DNA of 64,000 nucleotides from Phytophthora quininea (lineage: Eukaryota > Oomycota > Peronosporomycetes > Peronosporales > Peronosporaceae). Positions 32,401 to 42,737 of the stretch are shown one piece after another; positions within the stretch are counted from its first letter, which is position 1; each line of letters opens with the position of its first letter. The stretch is from the NCBI GenBank assembly GCA_011947345.1, contig JAAVTG010000717.1, forward strand, positions 62,001 through 126,000. Reading direction: 5' to 3'. The position numbers and the translations under genes are program-made. The notes under the pieces are model-generated. The model saw only the letters and a list, made by a program, of their open reading frames with translations. It searched no databases and was not told the DNA's origin.

Positions 32401-32581
32401 ATACTTTCACCTTGCTGCTCCGGCGCCAGCTCCAAGAAGATATTGTACACGTCCACATCAACTCGATAGTACTCCCCGGGTCGTGTCCCGCATTCACGGG
32501 CGCTTGCTCCTGCGGATAGTCTCCATAGGCGTCAGTATAATACGAGCTCCAGTCATCTCCTCCCCAGCTCTGTTCTGCCAT
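29415..32581 (-). CDS. Large EF-hand / WW / IQ protein
   Basis: ATG 32581, about 1055 residues counting one base lost near 32473-32482 (C4/G3 run). Features in order: an acidic Trp/Tyr-rich N-terminus; a WW-like stretch ending SWELP; an EF-hand (YDEDKTGYMVANEF); a clear WW domain (GWEELQDADGQTYYYHEVDG, then QWDPP); paired EF-hands with good DxDxSG loops (YDEDDSGEMTLDEF, LDASGDGSVTLEEF); a basic coiled coil; another EF pair (FDTDGSGELDEQEL, MDSSGDGRVNLAEF); and near the end an IQ-type helix (AIQALARGYLGRKRVL) followed by a last WW-like segment. It should be a calcium-responsive, probably calmodulin-binding scaffold of the cytoskeleton or flagellum. The ankyrin gene follows immediately on the same strand. 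Confidence 0.82.
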
Positions 32582-32681
32582 GGCCTCCAAGCTCCCTACT
32601 CAGTCAAAGCGTCGCTCGGAAGGTGTGATATATATTTGCAGGACCGCATTGCACTGTGTCATAGCTCATACTTTGCCCGCC

Positions 32682-33568
32682 TCACGCCGTGTACAGGATG
32701 CCGGCACTCCTGTACTCGGGGATGCTCACGGCCTTCTTGATATGCGGCATGACCTGCAAAATGGTCGCAAAGTCCGGGCGTTTGGCCGGGTCCTGGTGCC
32801 ACAAGTGCTCGATCATCTCGGCGATCTTGGCCGGCGTCCTGCGGGGCAGTGCAGGTCGCATCTGCTTGTCCGCCACCGCAATCGCGGTCTGCATGGGCGT
32901 CTGGCCTTTGAACGGCGTGTCCTTGGCCAGCAATTCCCACAGCACCACAGCGTAGCTGTAGACGTCAGCTTTGCTCGAGTACGGCTCGTGCCGGATGACT
33001 TCTGGAGCCATCCAGCCGTAGGTGCCGGTCTCGGCCGTCAGGTCCGCCGTGCGTCCCAACTCCATGACGCAGCTCAGCCCAAAGTCCGAGATTTTGGCCG
33101 TGCCGTCCCCACTCAGCAGCACGTTGCTGGACTTAAGGTCTCGGTGCATGACCGAGTGCTGGTGGAGGTAGCTCATGCCTTGGGCCATGTCTGTGGCCAA
33201 TTGGAAGAAGTCGACCGGCGTATTCTTGTTGGCCTGCAGGTACGTGGAAAGCGCGCCGCCCTCCATGAACTCGAAGACCAAACAGTAGCGGGGCGGGGCG
33301 CTGGCGCTGCCCAAGAACTGTACCACGTTGGGGTGTCGGAGCTGGCTGGCGACCTGCTCCTCCCGGTTCAGCTCCTTGAGCAGCTCGTCCGAGCCTTTGG
33401 CCTTGGACAGGTCCACCACTTTGGCCGCGACGTGTCGGCCCTGCCAGTGCGCGCTGTAGGTGCTGCCGGACCGGCCTTGGCCCACGACTTTGCCCAGCTC
33501 CACCTCGGCGAAGTCGAGCGTGCCCTGGGCTGCTTGGAAGACGACGATCTCCGACGGAAGAAGGACAT
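32682..33568 (-). CDS. Tyrosine-kinase-like (TKL) protein kinase
   Basis: All kinase landmarks are present: glycine loop GQGRSGSTYSAHW, AAKVV with the ATP-binding lysine, HRDLKSSNVLLS, DFGLS, GTYGWMAPEV, DVYSYAVVLWEL and the late Arg in DPAKRPDF. The type is TKL (Raf/MLK-like), a large family in oomycetes. The kinase frame lacks an ATG; an ATG at 33568 (MSFFRRRSSSS) is in another frame, joined by one base lost at about 33523-33530 (CCC/GGG run), giving 295 residues. No transmembrane segment or partner domain, so a cytosolic single-domain kinase. It lies 100 bp downstream (3') of the start of the EF-hand gene. Confidence 0.88.
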
Positions 33569-34424
33569 GGGAGCTTGCAGTAGGTGGTCCACCGTGGCAC
33601 GTGGGAAGTAGAGAAGTGCAAGAGAGGCGGTAAGGCTCTGGCCAATCGCGCCCTTGAAGCTTCCGTGGGGCCAGTCAGCAGATTGTCATGTGCGCAGTGC
33701 AGGGCGAATTGGGAAGTGAGGGAGCTGAATAAGCAGGTAGTGTAAGTGGATAGGATACTGGAGGCACTACGGGATCAAGTCCTTGGTTGTACAGGTCCAT
33801 TTGGTGCAGGCGAACTTTGGCGTGGTGCTGCCATTCCCTGTAGCACCATCGTGGTGCTTGGGTTAGAAAAGGCAATCCGATCGCTGCCGTCGCCTGAAGC
33901 TCGCCGTTCGGATGAGTGACCTCCATGAAGGCCCGTGCCTTCCACGCTGCCTGGGACACTCATCGCCATTTGGGTGCAGGTTTCCAGCAAGGAGCTTGTC
34001 TGCCTGGTGCACACAGTCGAGACCAACAGACTATAGATTGGTTTGTTTTTGGGATGTCTTCCTACTCCTTGTTCCTGCCCTCATCACGACTGAAATTCGG
34101 GTACCTCAATTCGCCACCACCATCCACCAGACGCTGAAGATCGTCGTCAAGCAGAGCTTCTAACGCACGCGTATGTCGCCACAGTTCGTGACGTGATTCT
34201 TCATGTTCTTGCTGACCGCTGCCACTGTCTTGGAGCACTGCACTCTTGGTGTCTTGTAAGGCCCTTTCGAGTGACCCTTGAAGAAAGCCTAGAGGTTTTT
34301 GTTGCGGAAGCGAGGCATCGCCGTCAAGTTTCGACGTATCGGCGCCAGTGCAAGACAACAAAATCAATCCATAAAAACCTTTAAGAATATTCAGTTTGGT
34401 TCTTTTGGCTGATAAAGATAAATA

Positions 34425-34443
34425 CCAGGGTGAGTCACCCTGG
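34425..34443. promoter_or_regulatory. 19-bp palindrome centred on TGAGTCA
   Basis: CCAGGGTGAGTCACCCTGG is a perfect palindrome except for its central base. The centre TGAGTCA is the classical AP-1/GCN4-type bZIP site. It lies between genes and might be a regulatory site or a fold-back; no target gene is evident. Confidence 0.4.
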
Positions 34444-34517
34444 TGCTCGATCTGCGCCACGCACAGGCTGTGCGGCACAGCTGATTGCAGACAGCTGTGT
34501 CCCGCTGCAATGCAGGG

Positions 34518-34618
34518 GATATTTTCCCAAAACCAGCACCAGAAAAATCTTGGCTGGGTCGAGCGCACTGCCTCGCATCCTTATTCGCGAAATTCTGGTA
34601 CTGGTTTTGGGAAAACTC
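34518..34618. mobile_element. 101-bp MITE-like element with terminal inverted repeats and 10-bp target duplication
   Basis: The ten bases CAATGCAGGG occur exactly at 34508-34517 and 34619-34628. Between them lies a 101-bp unit. Its ends are inverted copies: 34522-34544 (TTTTCCCAAAACCAGCACCA...) matches the reverse complement of 34593-34615 at 22 of 23 positions, and the outermost bases (GATA / GAG) also correspond with a one-base gap. A 10-bp target duplication with long terminal repeats is typical of Mutator-like (MULE) elements. Too short to encode anything; a non-autonomous copy. Confidence 0.72.
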
Positions 34619-34810
34619 CAATGCAGGGCTCTGGCCTGGCATCGATTGCGGCGTTGCTCGGGCCTCGTGCTTGGCGCACAAGTCGGACATGGCCTGCTGC
34701 CTTGCCTAGAAATCTGTCATCCCACGTGCTCACCCAGCTGGGATACTCCGTCATGATCAACCACCGGCTTCAACATCTTTCCACGGATCCGTTTAACACC
34801 GTTGATCTTT

Positions 34811-34830
34811 GACCTCATTCTTCGATCCGC
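34811..34830 (+). promoter_or_regulatory. Candidate oomycete initiator of the first GST
   Basis: GACCTCATTCTTCGATCCGC, about 50 bp upstream of ATG 34872, matches the start of the oomycete initiator (YCATTYY). Pattern match only. Confidence 0.35.
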
Positions 34831-34871
34831 TTCGTAGCGCTCAAGCCTTCCTTCCCTCCAACTCCTCCGCG

Positions 34872-35543
34872 ATGTCTCTCAAGCTCTACGCCAACCTCAT
34901 CAGCCAGCCCAGCCGGGCGGTGGAGTGGGTCCTGCGCCTCAAGAAGGTCGACCACCAGTTCGTGGTCACGGACTTTGGTAGCGCCACGTTCACGTCGCCC
35001 GAGTTCCTCAAGCTGAACCCGAACGGACTGATCCCCGTCCTGCAGGATGGAGACTTCTCCATGTTCGAAGGCAACGCCATTCATGGTCTACTTGGCCGAG
35101 AAGTTCGGCTGGACTGACCTGTATCCGGCGGACGTGCAGGCCCGAGCCAAGTCAACCAGTATCTCAACTGGCACCACACCAACGCTCGACTGATCACCCC
35201 CAGAGTGCTGGTGGCCACCTGGCACGCCAAGGACAACAACGCCACCCCTGAGGAGGCCATCTTCGTCAAGGACAGTCCCGCACTCATCACCAAACTGTCC
35301 GAGCTGATGGAGAAGTTTTTGGTCAAGGACTACGTGGCCGAGACAGACCAGCCCACCGTGGCGGACTTTGCCGCCTATTGCGAGTTCGTCCAGGTCGAGC
35401 TCATGGGCATCTACGACTTCTCCAAGTACCCCAAGCTGTCGGCGTGGCTCAAACGCATGAAGTCGGTCCCGGTTCACGACGAGATCCACGCCCCGCTGGA
35501 CGGCTTCCTCACCAGCATTGGCCTCAAGACCAAAAACCCGTAG
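34872..35543 (+). CDS. Glutathione S-transferase 1 (theta-like), compensated frameshifts
   Basis: ATG 34872; about 223 residues, usual GST length. The thioredoxin-like N-terminal domain shows LYANLISQPSRAVEWVL (theta-type glutathione site with the early Ser) and LNPNGLIPVLQDGDF plus FEGNAI for the gamma-glutamyl site. The helical C-terminal domain includes KDYVAETDQPTVADFAAYCE. From 35081 to 35151 the frame is displaced: one extra base near 35081 (ATTCATGG against ATCCTGG in GST 2) and one missing at about 35151 (CCAAGTC against CCAAGGTC) cancel. Without these it matches GST 2 closely. Conjugates glutathione to electrophiles in the cytosol, for example plant defence compounds. Confidence 0.88.
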
Positions 35544-35650
35544 GACGATCCGGATAGCGGACACGTAGCCGTTGGAATCGTGCCCTCGTCCCAACATGTA
35601 AAACCTAACGGCGAGAACCTTTGCTGTCCCAATCCCTTTTGCTCTGGACG

Positions 35651-36337
35651 ATGAACATTAAACTGTACGCGAACCTCATCAGCCAGCCCAGTCGGGCGGT
35701 GGAGTGGGTCCTGCGACTGAAGAAAGTGGAGCATGAGCTCAAGCAGATGGACTTTGGCAGCGCCACGTTCACGTCGCCCGAGTTCCTCAAGCTGAACCCG
35801 AACGGACTGATCCCCGTCCTGCAGGATGGAGACTTCTCCATGTTCGAAGGCAACGCCATCCTGGTCTACTTGGCCGAGAAGTTCGGCTGGACCGACCTGT
35901 ATCCGACGGACGTGCAGGCCCGAGCCAAGGTCAACCAGTATCTCAACTGGCACCACACTCACGCTCGACTGATCACGATGAAAGTGTTGGCACCGTTGAA
36001 GCGCGTGAAGCTCGACAAGCAGCTGCCGCAAGACCCGAAACTGGTGAAGGAAGCGCCTTCCCTCGTCACCAAGCAAGTCCAGCTGATGGAGAAGTTTTTG
36101 GTCAAGGACTACGTGGCCGAGTCGGACACCCCCACCGTGGCGGACTTTGCCGCCTACTGCGAGTTCGTGCAGGTCGAGCTCATGGGCACCGTCGACTTCA
36201 GTGAATACCAGGCGTTTTTCAAGTGGATGGAGCGCATGAAGCAGGTCCCGCTGCGTGATGAGATCCACGCCCCGCTGGATGAATTCCTGGCCAATCTTGG
36301 ACTCAAGACGACCGGCAAGGACAAGATGAAGGCGTAG
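35651..36337 (+). CDS. Glutathione S-transferase 2 (theta-like), intact
   Basis: 228 residues from ATG 35651, just over 100 bp after GST 1, the same strand and clearly a tandem duplicate. LYANLISQPSRAVEW, LIPVLQDGDFSMFEGNAI, VYLAEKFGWTDLYP and PTVADFAAYCEFVQVELMG cover both GST domains. The first 100 codons are almost identical to GST 1. The middle (residues about 115-140) differs strongly, so divergence is concentrated in the substrate-binding helical domain. The C-terminus adds a short Lys-rich tail. Cytosolic detoxification enzyme. Confidence 0.92.
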   Translation: MNIKLYANLISQPSRAVEWVLRLKKVEHELKQMDFGSATFTSPEFLKLNPNGLIPVLQDGDFSMFEGNAILVYLAEKFGWTDLYPTDVQARAKVNQYLNWHHTHARLITMKVLAPLKRVKLDKQLPQDPKLVKEAPSLVTKQVQLMEKFLVKDYVAESDTPTVADFAAYCEFVQVELMGTVDFSEYQAFFKWMERMKQVPLRDEIHAPLDEFLANLGLKTTGKDKMKA

Positions 36338-36440
36338 GTGAAGCACTTTTACATGGAATGCAATGCGTTGTCCGATCACTTGTTGTCTTGATTAGAAACA
36401 CCGAGCGATTGATTACTATGTACTTCTCGCGGATAAAGAC

Positions 36441-39019
36441 TTATATTTCGACCTCAGCGTTGAGCTTCTGGTAGAGCACTTCCAACTCCTTGGCCACGTC
36501 TTCCTTCTCCTTCGGATCCGACTCTGGCTGGCTTTCCAACGCGTGCTGCTTCTTGGTCAGCTCCAGGATCTGCTGGTACAATTTCACGACGGTCGTCTTG
36601 GAAGCGTCTGCGCGGTCCTTGGCGGCCGCGGCGCTGGCCATGGCGACGCTCGCGATATCGCTCGGGCCCATACTGATACTCGAGTCAGATGACAAATTGT
36701 CTTCGCTGGGATGCAAGTCCTCGGGGCGAAGCAGCGAGTTGAAGTTCATCGATAGGCCGCTCACGGGCGAACACGGCGCGCCTTTGCTTGCCGAATCAAA
36801 CAAGCCGTCCTCGTCGTCAGCGACGCTCACAGTTCTCTGTCCTGGGGTGGTGCCAGGCTTGGACACGGACACAAAGGACGGCGGGGACTCACCCGTTGGT
36901 GCGCCCGCAGAGCTGATGTCTTTGCGGAAGAAGGACGGTAGCCGAGCTCCAGAGGCGTCGGAACTGCCCGTATCCAGGCGACTGAGCATCGGAATCGACG
37001 AGTCTGTAGACGGCTGGTAGGGGTGGAAAATGTGGGAAGAGTGCTCCTGGGACTTGAAGAGCGCTTCCTGCATGGCCCACTGATCCTCCTTCTGCATTTG
37101 TTCCAGTCGGGACAATTGGCGGCTTGACGGAGCCGGCATCGGTGGTCGTCGGTCCCGCTCCTCTCTCGATCTGTGGCGGTGCTTTTCACGTCTCGCGCTT
37201 CTTTCGCTGCGTTTGATCGGACCGGGAGGACCCATTTGCTTCGTGTGCTCTTCCAGCAAACTAGATGTGAGCTTAACATCAGGCAACTCGTCGTCGTAGT
37301 CGTCATCGTCGTCGGAGCCGCTGTAGTGGCTACTACCCAGCGACGTCAATCGAGTCATTCTCGGCTGGTAGTCCACTTGACCCAACTCCTGTTGCTGACG
37401 GCGTCTCAACAGCGCTTGCTGCTGCTTTTGACGCTGCATGAGGAACTGCTCGTGAACCTGTTGCTGGTGCAGAGCTCGCTGTTGTCGCTGCAAGGCCCGC
37501 GGGTCCATGTACGACCCCGCCGGCGCAGCGTAGGGTCGATCTCATAGGACTCGCGGTATCTCGGGTCGTAGCGGCGATCGTCTTCGCCTCTCGTCTGAGA
37601 GTACTCGTCGTACTCGTCCGAGTCGAGACCTGTGAAGTCGCTCGGCATCTCGTGCGTGCGCGGGTATTCAGGGTCCGGGTCTTCGTACGTCCCGCTGTGG
37701 CTGTAGCCGTCCTCGAAGCTGTTGTTGTACGGCCCTCGTCGCTGCTGTCTGCGGTAGCCATTGCTACCATGGTCGCTGCTACTACCAACGCTACGCTGGC
37801 CACGACTACGACCCGTACGGTGTGAAGGCGACGATGCAGTATCACTGTGTTCAAACTGAGCGTACTGATACCCAGGCGCGCGCACGCTCATCAACGGCAT
37901 TTCGTTGTCGTCTTCGTGGGCACTCGCGCTCTCCGAGTACTGCTCACTTGGCGGGAGGTCCTCGAACATCGACGGATCCGTGCCCTGCGCGCACTTGGCG
38001 CATACTCGCACCTTGCGGTCGCCCTGTCCTGAGATCGAGACATCCCACTCCGTACTGCACGCCGACGCACACACCACTTCGCCGCACTTGCGGCATCGAG
38101 CTTTCTTCCGCATGAGGCCGAACTTGGCCGAGCACAAGTTGCAACGCGTGCGCTCCTTCTTGGGGACAAGCTCCAGGTCGCCAAGGAACCGCTGCGAGCC
38201 GAGCCGCCGCCGAGTGATCATCTTCTGGAGACCGGCGATGCTCGAGAGCCGCTTCTTCTGGATGGAGGAGTAGAGCGGCCCCATCTTCATGCTGCCTTTG
38301 AAATTCACCTGTGCGCTGAAGATGACGTCGAGGAAGCCTGGTCGTTCGCTTTCGACGAACACGTAGCCCGTGTGGTAGAAGCTGCCGCGGATCAAACCGT
38401 ACTCGCTCTGCAGCTCCGGACAGCATTGCAGCTTGATGGAGTGGTAGGACCGCACCCAGCCGCGCCGGCCGCTGACGTCCATGAAAGTGCTTTGGCACTC
38501 GACCGTGAGGAAGTCGCGGTTCTTGACGAGCTTGGACGGCGTGTCCAGTACGAACCACTTGACGGTGACCTGGTTGGCGTTCAGCATCTTGCTCGAGCCG
38601 TTGCGGCGGCGGGTGTTGTACTTGGGGTCGTTCAGCAGCGCCGGGTCCTCCAGGACGTACAGGAGCTGCCCGTCCAGCACGTCGGCGTTGAAATTCACAA
38701 AGTCCGCCATCTTTTCGTGCGACGACAGGTCGAAGAATTCGGCCACCTCGTCCAGCGTGGCCTGCACGGTCGTGGCGCCGCAGCCGTACGTGATGGACTC
38801 ACCGACGACGCTCTCCGGGTACCGGGCTTCGCCCTTGTACATCTGCACGCCGCGGTGCATGCCGGCTTCCTCCCATCGCACCGGTCCTTCGTTGTTGCGG
38901 GTCGCATCCACCAAGGCCTTGGCAGACTCTTTGGCCTTCCCGACGAGGTACTGCTCCTCGCGGGGCGTGAGCTCCGGGCACTTGAAGAAGCCCGGGGGCA
39001 GCGGCAACGACTTGGTCAT
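36441..39019 (-). CDS. START-domain plus FYVE-type zinc finger protein
   Basis: ATG 39019, about 859 residues counting one base lost in a G run at 37514-37518. An N-terminal LPLPPGFFKCPELTPREEQ is characteristic of the large oomycete FYVE-START family. It is followed by a START lipid-binding domain (about 40-270) and a zinc finger C-x2-C ... RCRKCGEVVC (about 315-375). The canonical FYVE basic motif R+HHCR is degenerate (ARCRKCG), so PI3P binding is uncertain. The C-terminal half is disordered: Ser/Asp/Gln-rich tracts, a poly-acidic patch (DDDDDYDDE) and a final coiled coil. Probably a lipid-sensing or trafficking protein at endosomes. Two ORFs in different frames make up the gene. Confidence 0.85.
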
Positions 39020-40369
39020 ACCGGTACTGTGCCTCTCGTCCCGCCAAGCTGACAATGAGGGGGCAGGGCAACCAAGAGATTCTTGGCAACAAGCAGTCGC
39101 AGCTGACGCACGGTTTTGAATTGTGCTGGCTTTGGGGGACGGGGAGCGCGGACAAGGAGCTGCAGGCCTTCTACGCGGCATCGTACGGCTCAAAGACGAG
39201 CCCTCAAGTGTTGCACGTGTCAAAGGGCCAAACGGATTACGACGACCGACGTTTTGGTCTGGCGGCGTCCAGCTGGAATCGACCCAAGGCCGGTCGTGGA
39301 TGTTGCCGACCATGGCGTCAGGATGGCCGTGGACTTGCTGCAGGTGTCGACTGACGGTCAGGCCGCTGGAGAAGAAGAAGAAGGAGATACCTCTCTCCTC
39401 TACATGAGTAAGGACGTCGTTGGCCCCCATGGTCGCCAAAATTCTACGAGCGATGGCCATGATGAGAGATCGAGATCAAACACGGATGGCGGGCGCAGCA
39501 GCTCGACTGTCCAAGTTCCCACTTGCGTACGATGTGCAGCCGCGAAGACGTGGTGAATCTCCGTGTCTTCTGCTGACAAACTGCTTGGCGTGCCGATCCT
39601 GAGCGCGAATTTCTGCTTGCTCGCAATGCAGAAACATGCTTCGATCAGAAAGTGGCTGCTGCCTTGGCAAAAGGCGAGCTGGATCTCGCTTGAAAGCCTT
39701 GGAGATCACCAAGAAGCGGTCCACAAGAATACGGACCGCGCTCAAGTTGCACTTTGCGGTCGCTTCAAAGCTGCACTTCAGTAAAGTACAAGTGGATAAC
39801 GGAGACCGCCGTCAAGTTGGACTTGATCCTGCTTCAGAACGTGATGAAGCGACTTGTTTTGCAGACATCCGAGTTTGTAGAAGCGAGCGCATCGACCCCC
39901 GCCTCAAGTTGACATTCTACGGGATCATCCGGTGTCGATCTTCAGATTGGAGGGGCGTGCTTTTGGCGTGGACAAAGTTGAACAGAAGGCAGGAAGGCAA
40001 CGCCATGAGAACTTCCACGTCATGACCAAATTGATGTCGCTACAGCTGTACTGCTCTCTGTATAATAGCTGTCCTGCGTCCTCAAAAATGGGAACTGCAC
40101 GACCCCGCGATTGCGATGTCTCTCGCCATGTTCAGCTTACCTAACGCTATCTCTCACAAAGACCGCGCGGCAACTTCGAGGTGGCAGCGAAGCAAACAAC
40201 AGCTTATACTCATTCGAGCAGCAACATCTTAAAGTCGCTCCTCATGATTGATATCTTCCGTTTCCGTGGCGGTTTTCGGCGCAGCCGACCGCCGGTCGGT
40301 GGACGGCCATTTCCGCCCAACATTTCCTGTCCGTGAAGTCCCAGCTTCGACCCTTGCTACGTTGCAGTC
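39020..40369. promoter_or_regulatory. 1.35-kb divergent intergenic, START-FYVE gene / kinesin
   Basis: No coding region recognised; the ORFs here are upstream extensions or shadows. ACTCATTCGAGCAGCAACA near 40206, about 160 bp upstream of the kinesin ATG, is a weak initiator-like match. Confidence 0.4.
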
Positions 40370-42628
40370 ATGGCGTCCAAGTCGTCCAAGAACGACGAGT
40401 GCGTCCGTGTGATGGTCCGCATCCGGCCCATGAGCAGCAAGGAAGTGCAGGACGGTCGCCAAGAAGCCACCAAGGCCAACTTTGACCGCGCCGAAGTGTC
40501 CATCGCCAACCCCGTGGCAGCGTCTTCGGAGCCTCCCAAGAGCTTTACTTTCGACGCTGCTTTCGGCAGTGAATCCACGCAGCAGCAAGTGTACGACACT
40601 GCAGCGACCGAGATCGTCGAAGCCGTGATGGAGGGCTACAATGGCACCATCTTCGCTTACGGTCAAACCGGAGCTGGTAAATCGCACACAATGGAAGGCT
40701 ACGGAGACCAACCAGGCATCATCCCCAACTCGTTCAAGCACGTGTTCGACAAGGTGGCCATCTCCAAGAACAAGCGGATCTTGGTGCGAGCGTCGTACTT
40801 GGAGATCTACAACGAAGAGATCCGCGACCTGCTTTCAAAAGACCCAAAGAACGCACTCGATCTCAAAGAGAATGCCGACTCGGGGTGTACGTCAAAGGCT
40901 TGACGGCTCAAGTCGTCAAAGACGCAGCCGAGATCGACCACGTCATGCAAATGGGCAAGAAGAACCGCAGTGTCGGCGCGACCCTCATGAACCAAACGTC
41001 CTCTCGATCGCACTCGATTTTCACCATTGTGGTCGAGTGTCTGAGCGAAGGATCGGCCGACGGCAAGGACCACGTGTGTGGGCAAGCTCAACCTCGTGGA
41101 TCTCGCCGGTAGCGAGCGGCAGTCCAAGACGGGGGCGACTGGAGACCGACTCCAAGAAGCCAACAAGATCAACTTGTCGCTGTCAGCATTGGGGAACGTC
41201 ATCTCGGCGTTGGTGGACGGCAAGTCCAAGCATATCCCCTACCGTGACTCGAAGTTGACGAGACTACTGCAAGACTCGCTCGGTGGCAACACCAAGACGG
41301 TCATGATCGCCAATTGCGGACCTGCAGACTACAACTACGAGGAAACGTTGACTACGCTTCGCTATGCGAGTCGTGCCAAGAACATCAAGAACAAGCCCAA
41401 GATCAATGAAGACCCCAAGGACGCCATGATCCGCGAATTCCAAGAGGAAATCGAAGCTCTAAAGGCAAAGTTAATTGCGATTGAAAAGCAGGCGAGTGAA
41501 GGCATCAGCTCCGTGGATGGCAGTGGAAGTGGTGCGTCTGCCACTGCCGCACCCATCGAGATCGTCGAAGTCGAGAAGATCGTCGAGACGATCGTGATCG
41601 AGAAGGGAATTAGCATCGAAGAAGCTCAAGCGATCGCCGAGAAAGCTCAGCGTGAGAAGGAAGAGATGCTACAGAAGACTCGAGACGACCTGGCGCTTGC
41701 CGCAAAGGACAAGGCCCAAGCAGAACACAACAAGCGCGAGTTGGAATTGAAACTAGAAAGAGAACGGCAACAGGCTGAAGAACTGGCAGCGCAGCAACAA
41801 GTTTTGCTGGACCGACTGGCGGCCACGCAGGCCAAAGTGCTGATCGGTGGAGAGATGATGACGAAAGCTGCGCAACAAGAAGACGAACTGCGTCGGACCA
41901 AGCTGGAGCTGGAGGATCGCAAGCGGCAAGAATTGAAGTTAGCTAGGGAATTAGCCGAACAGGAAGAGAGCAACCTCATGCGGGAAGAGAAGTACCAGTC
42001 GCTGCAAGAGGAGGCCGAAGCCAAAGCTCGCAAGCTCAAGAAGGTGTACACGAAAGTCAAAGAAGTGCTGGGGGACATCAAGGCCATGGAGAAGGCCCAT
42101 AGTCGAGAGCGGGAGGACCTGTTAGACACCATCCGCCAGCTCACAGCGCAACTGAAGTTGAAGACGTTGGTGCTGGACTACTTTATGCCTCCGGAGGCCG
42201 TGGCCATGCTGGAGGCTCGTACGCGCTGGAACGACGAAGAAGATGACTTTACGCTGGATCGACTGGAGCTGGCGGGCAACACGCTGCGGCCTCGTCAACG
42301 TCCACCATCCGCCAGTAGCGTCCGTCGACCGGAAACTTCGTCGTCCGATAAAAGTCGCGCCGCCAAGAAGTTCGTCATGACCCAGCAGAATGACGACGAG
42401 GACGACGAGCTCTCGCGGGCCGAGGAACTGGAACTCGCCCGCAACCCCTTCTTCATGTACGTGTCGGACAATGAAGGCGACGGCTACGCGCCTGCGTCGT
42501 CTCGCAAGAAACAGGCAGCGTCTAGCAACGGCAGCAGTCGACCAAAGACGGCCAAGAAATCCTCGTCCAAGTCCAAACGCCCAGAGACGGCGTCGTCCAA
42601 GCGACGAAGCGACAAGAGCCACGCTTGA
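40370..42628 (+). CDS. Kinesin-2-like motor protein, compensated frameshifts
   Basis: ATG 40370; about 752 residues. The motor domain occupies the first 345: P-loop [13 protein letters not shown], switch [12 protein letters not shown], switch [10 protein letters not shown], and [40 protein letters not shown] and [17 protein letters not shown] are typical of kinesin-2 (KIF3/FLA10). A long Glu/Lys/Gln coiled coil and a Ser/Lys-rich tail follow. Between 40882-40885 (one G lost) and 41074-41080 (two bases lost) the motor continues one frame over ([11 protein letters not shown] ... [11 protein letters not shown]). Kinesin-2 drives anterograde intraflagellar transport, fitting an organism with flagellated zoospores. 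Confidence 0.9.
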
Positions 42629-42737
42629 GTAGTTCACTTGACCGATTCAATACTACAAATTATGCGCCTTACATCCACCTGGAGAGTCGAGAGGGCCCTA
42701 GCCTTCGAACCGTCTTGACTGTCCAGAACTCAATCAC

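Larger units (their letters stand above)
33569..34871. other. 1.3-kb intergenic with weak ORFs and a MITE-like element
   Basis: Two minus-strand ORFs look possible but unproven. One, 33675-33926, is about 84 codons with no recognised domain. The other ends at 34062; its hydrophobic stretch GFYGLILLSCTGADTSKLDG looks like a signal peptide and is followed by a charged 80-residue tail, but there is no ATG in frame. The region also holds the palindrome at 34425-34443 and the inserted element at 34518-34618. Confidence 0.4.
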
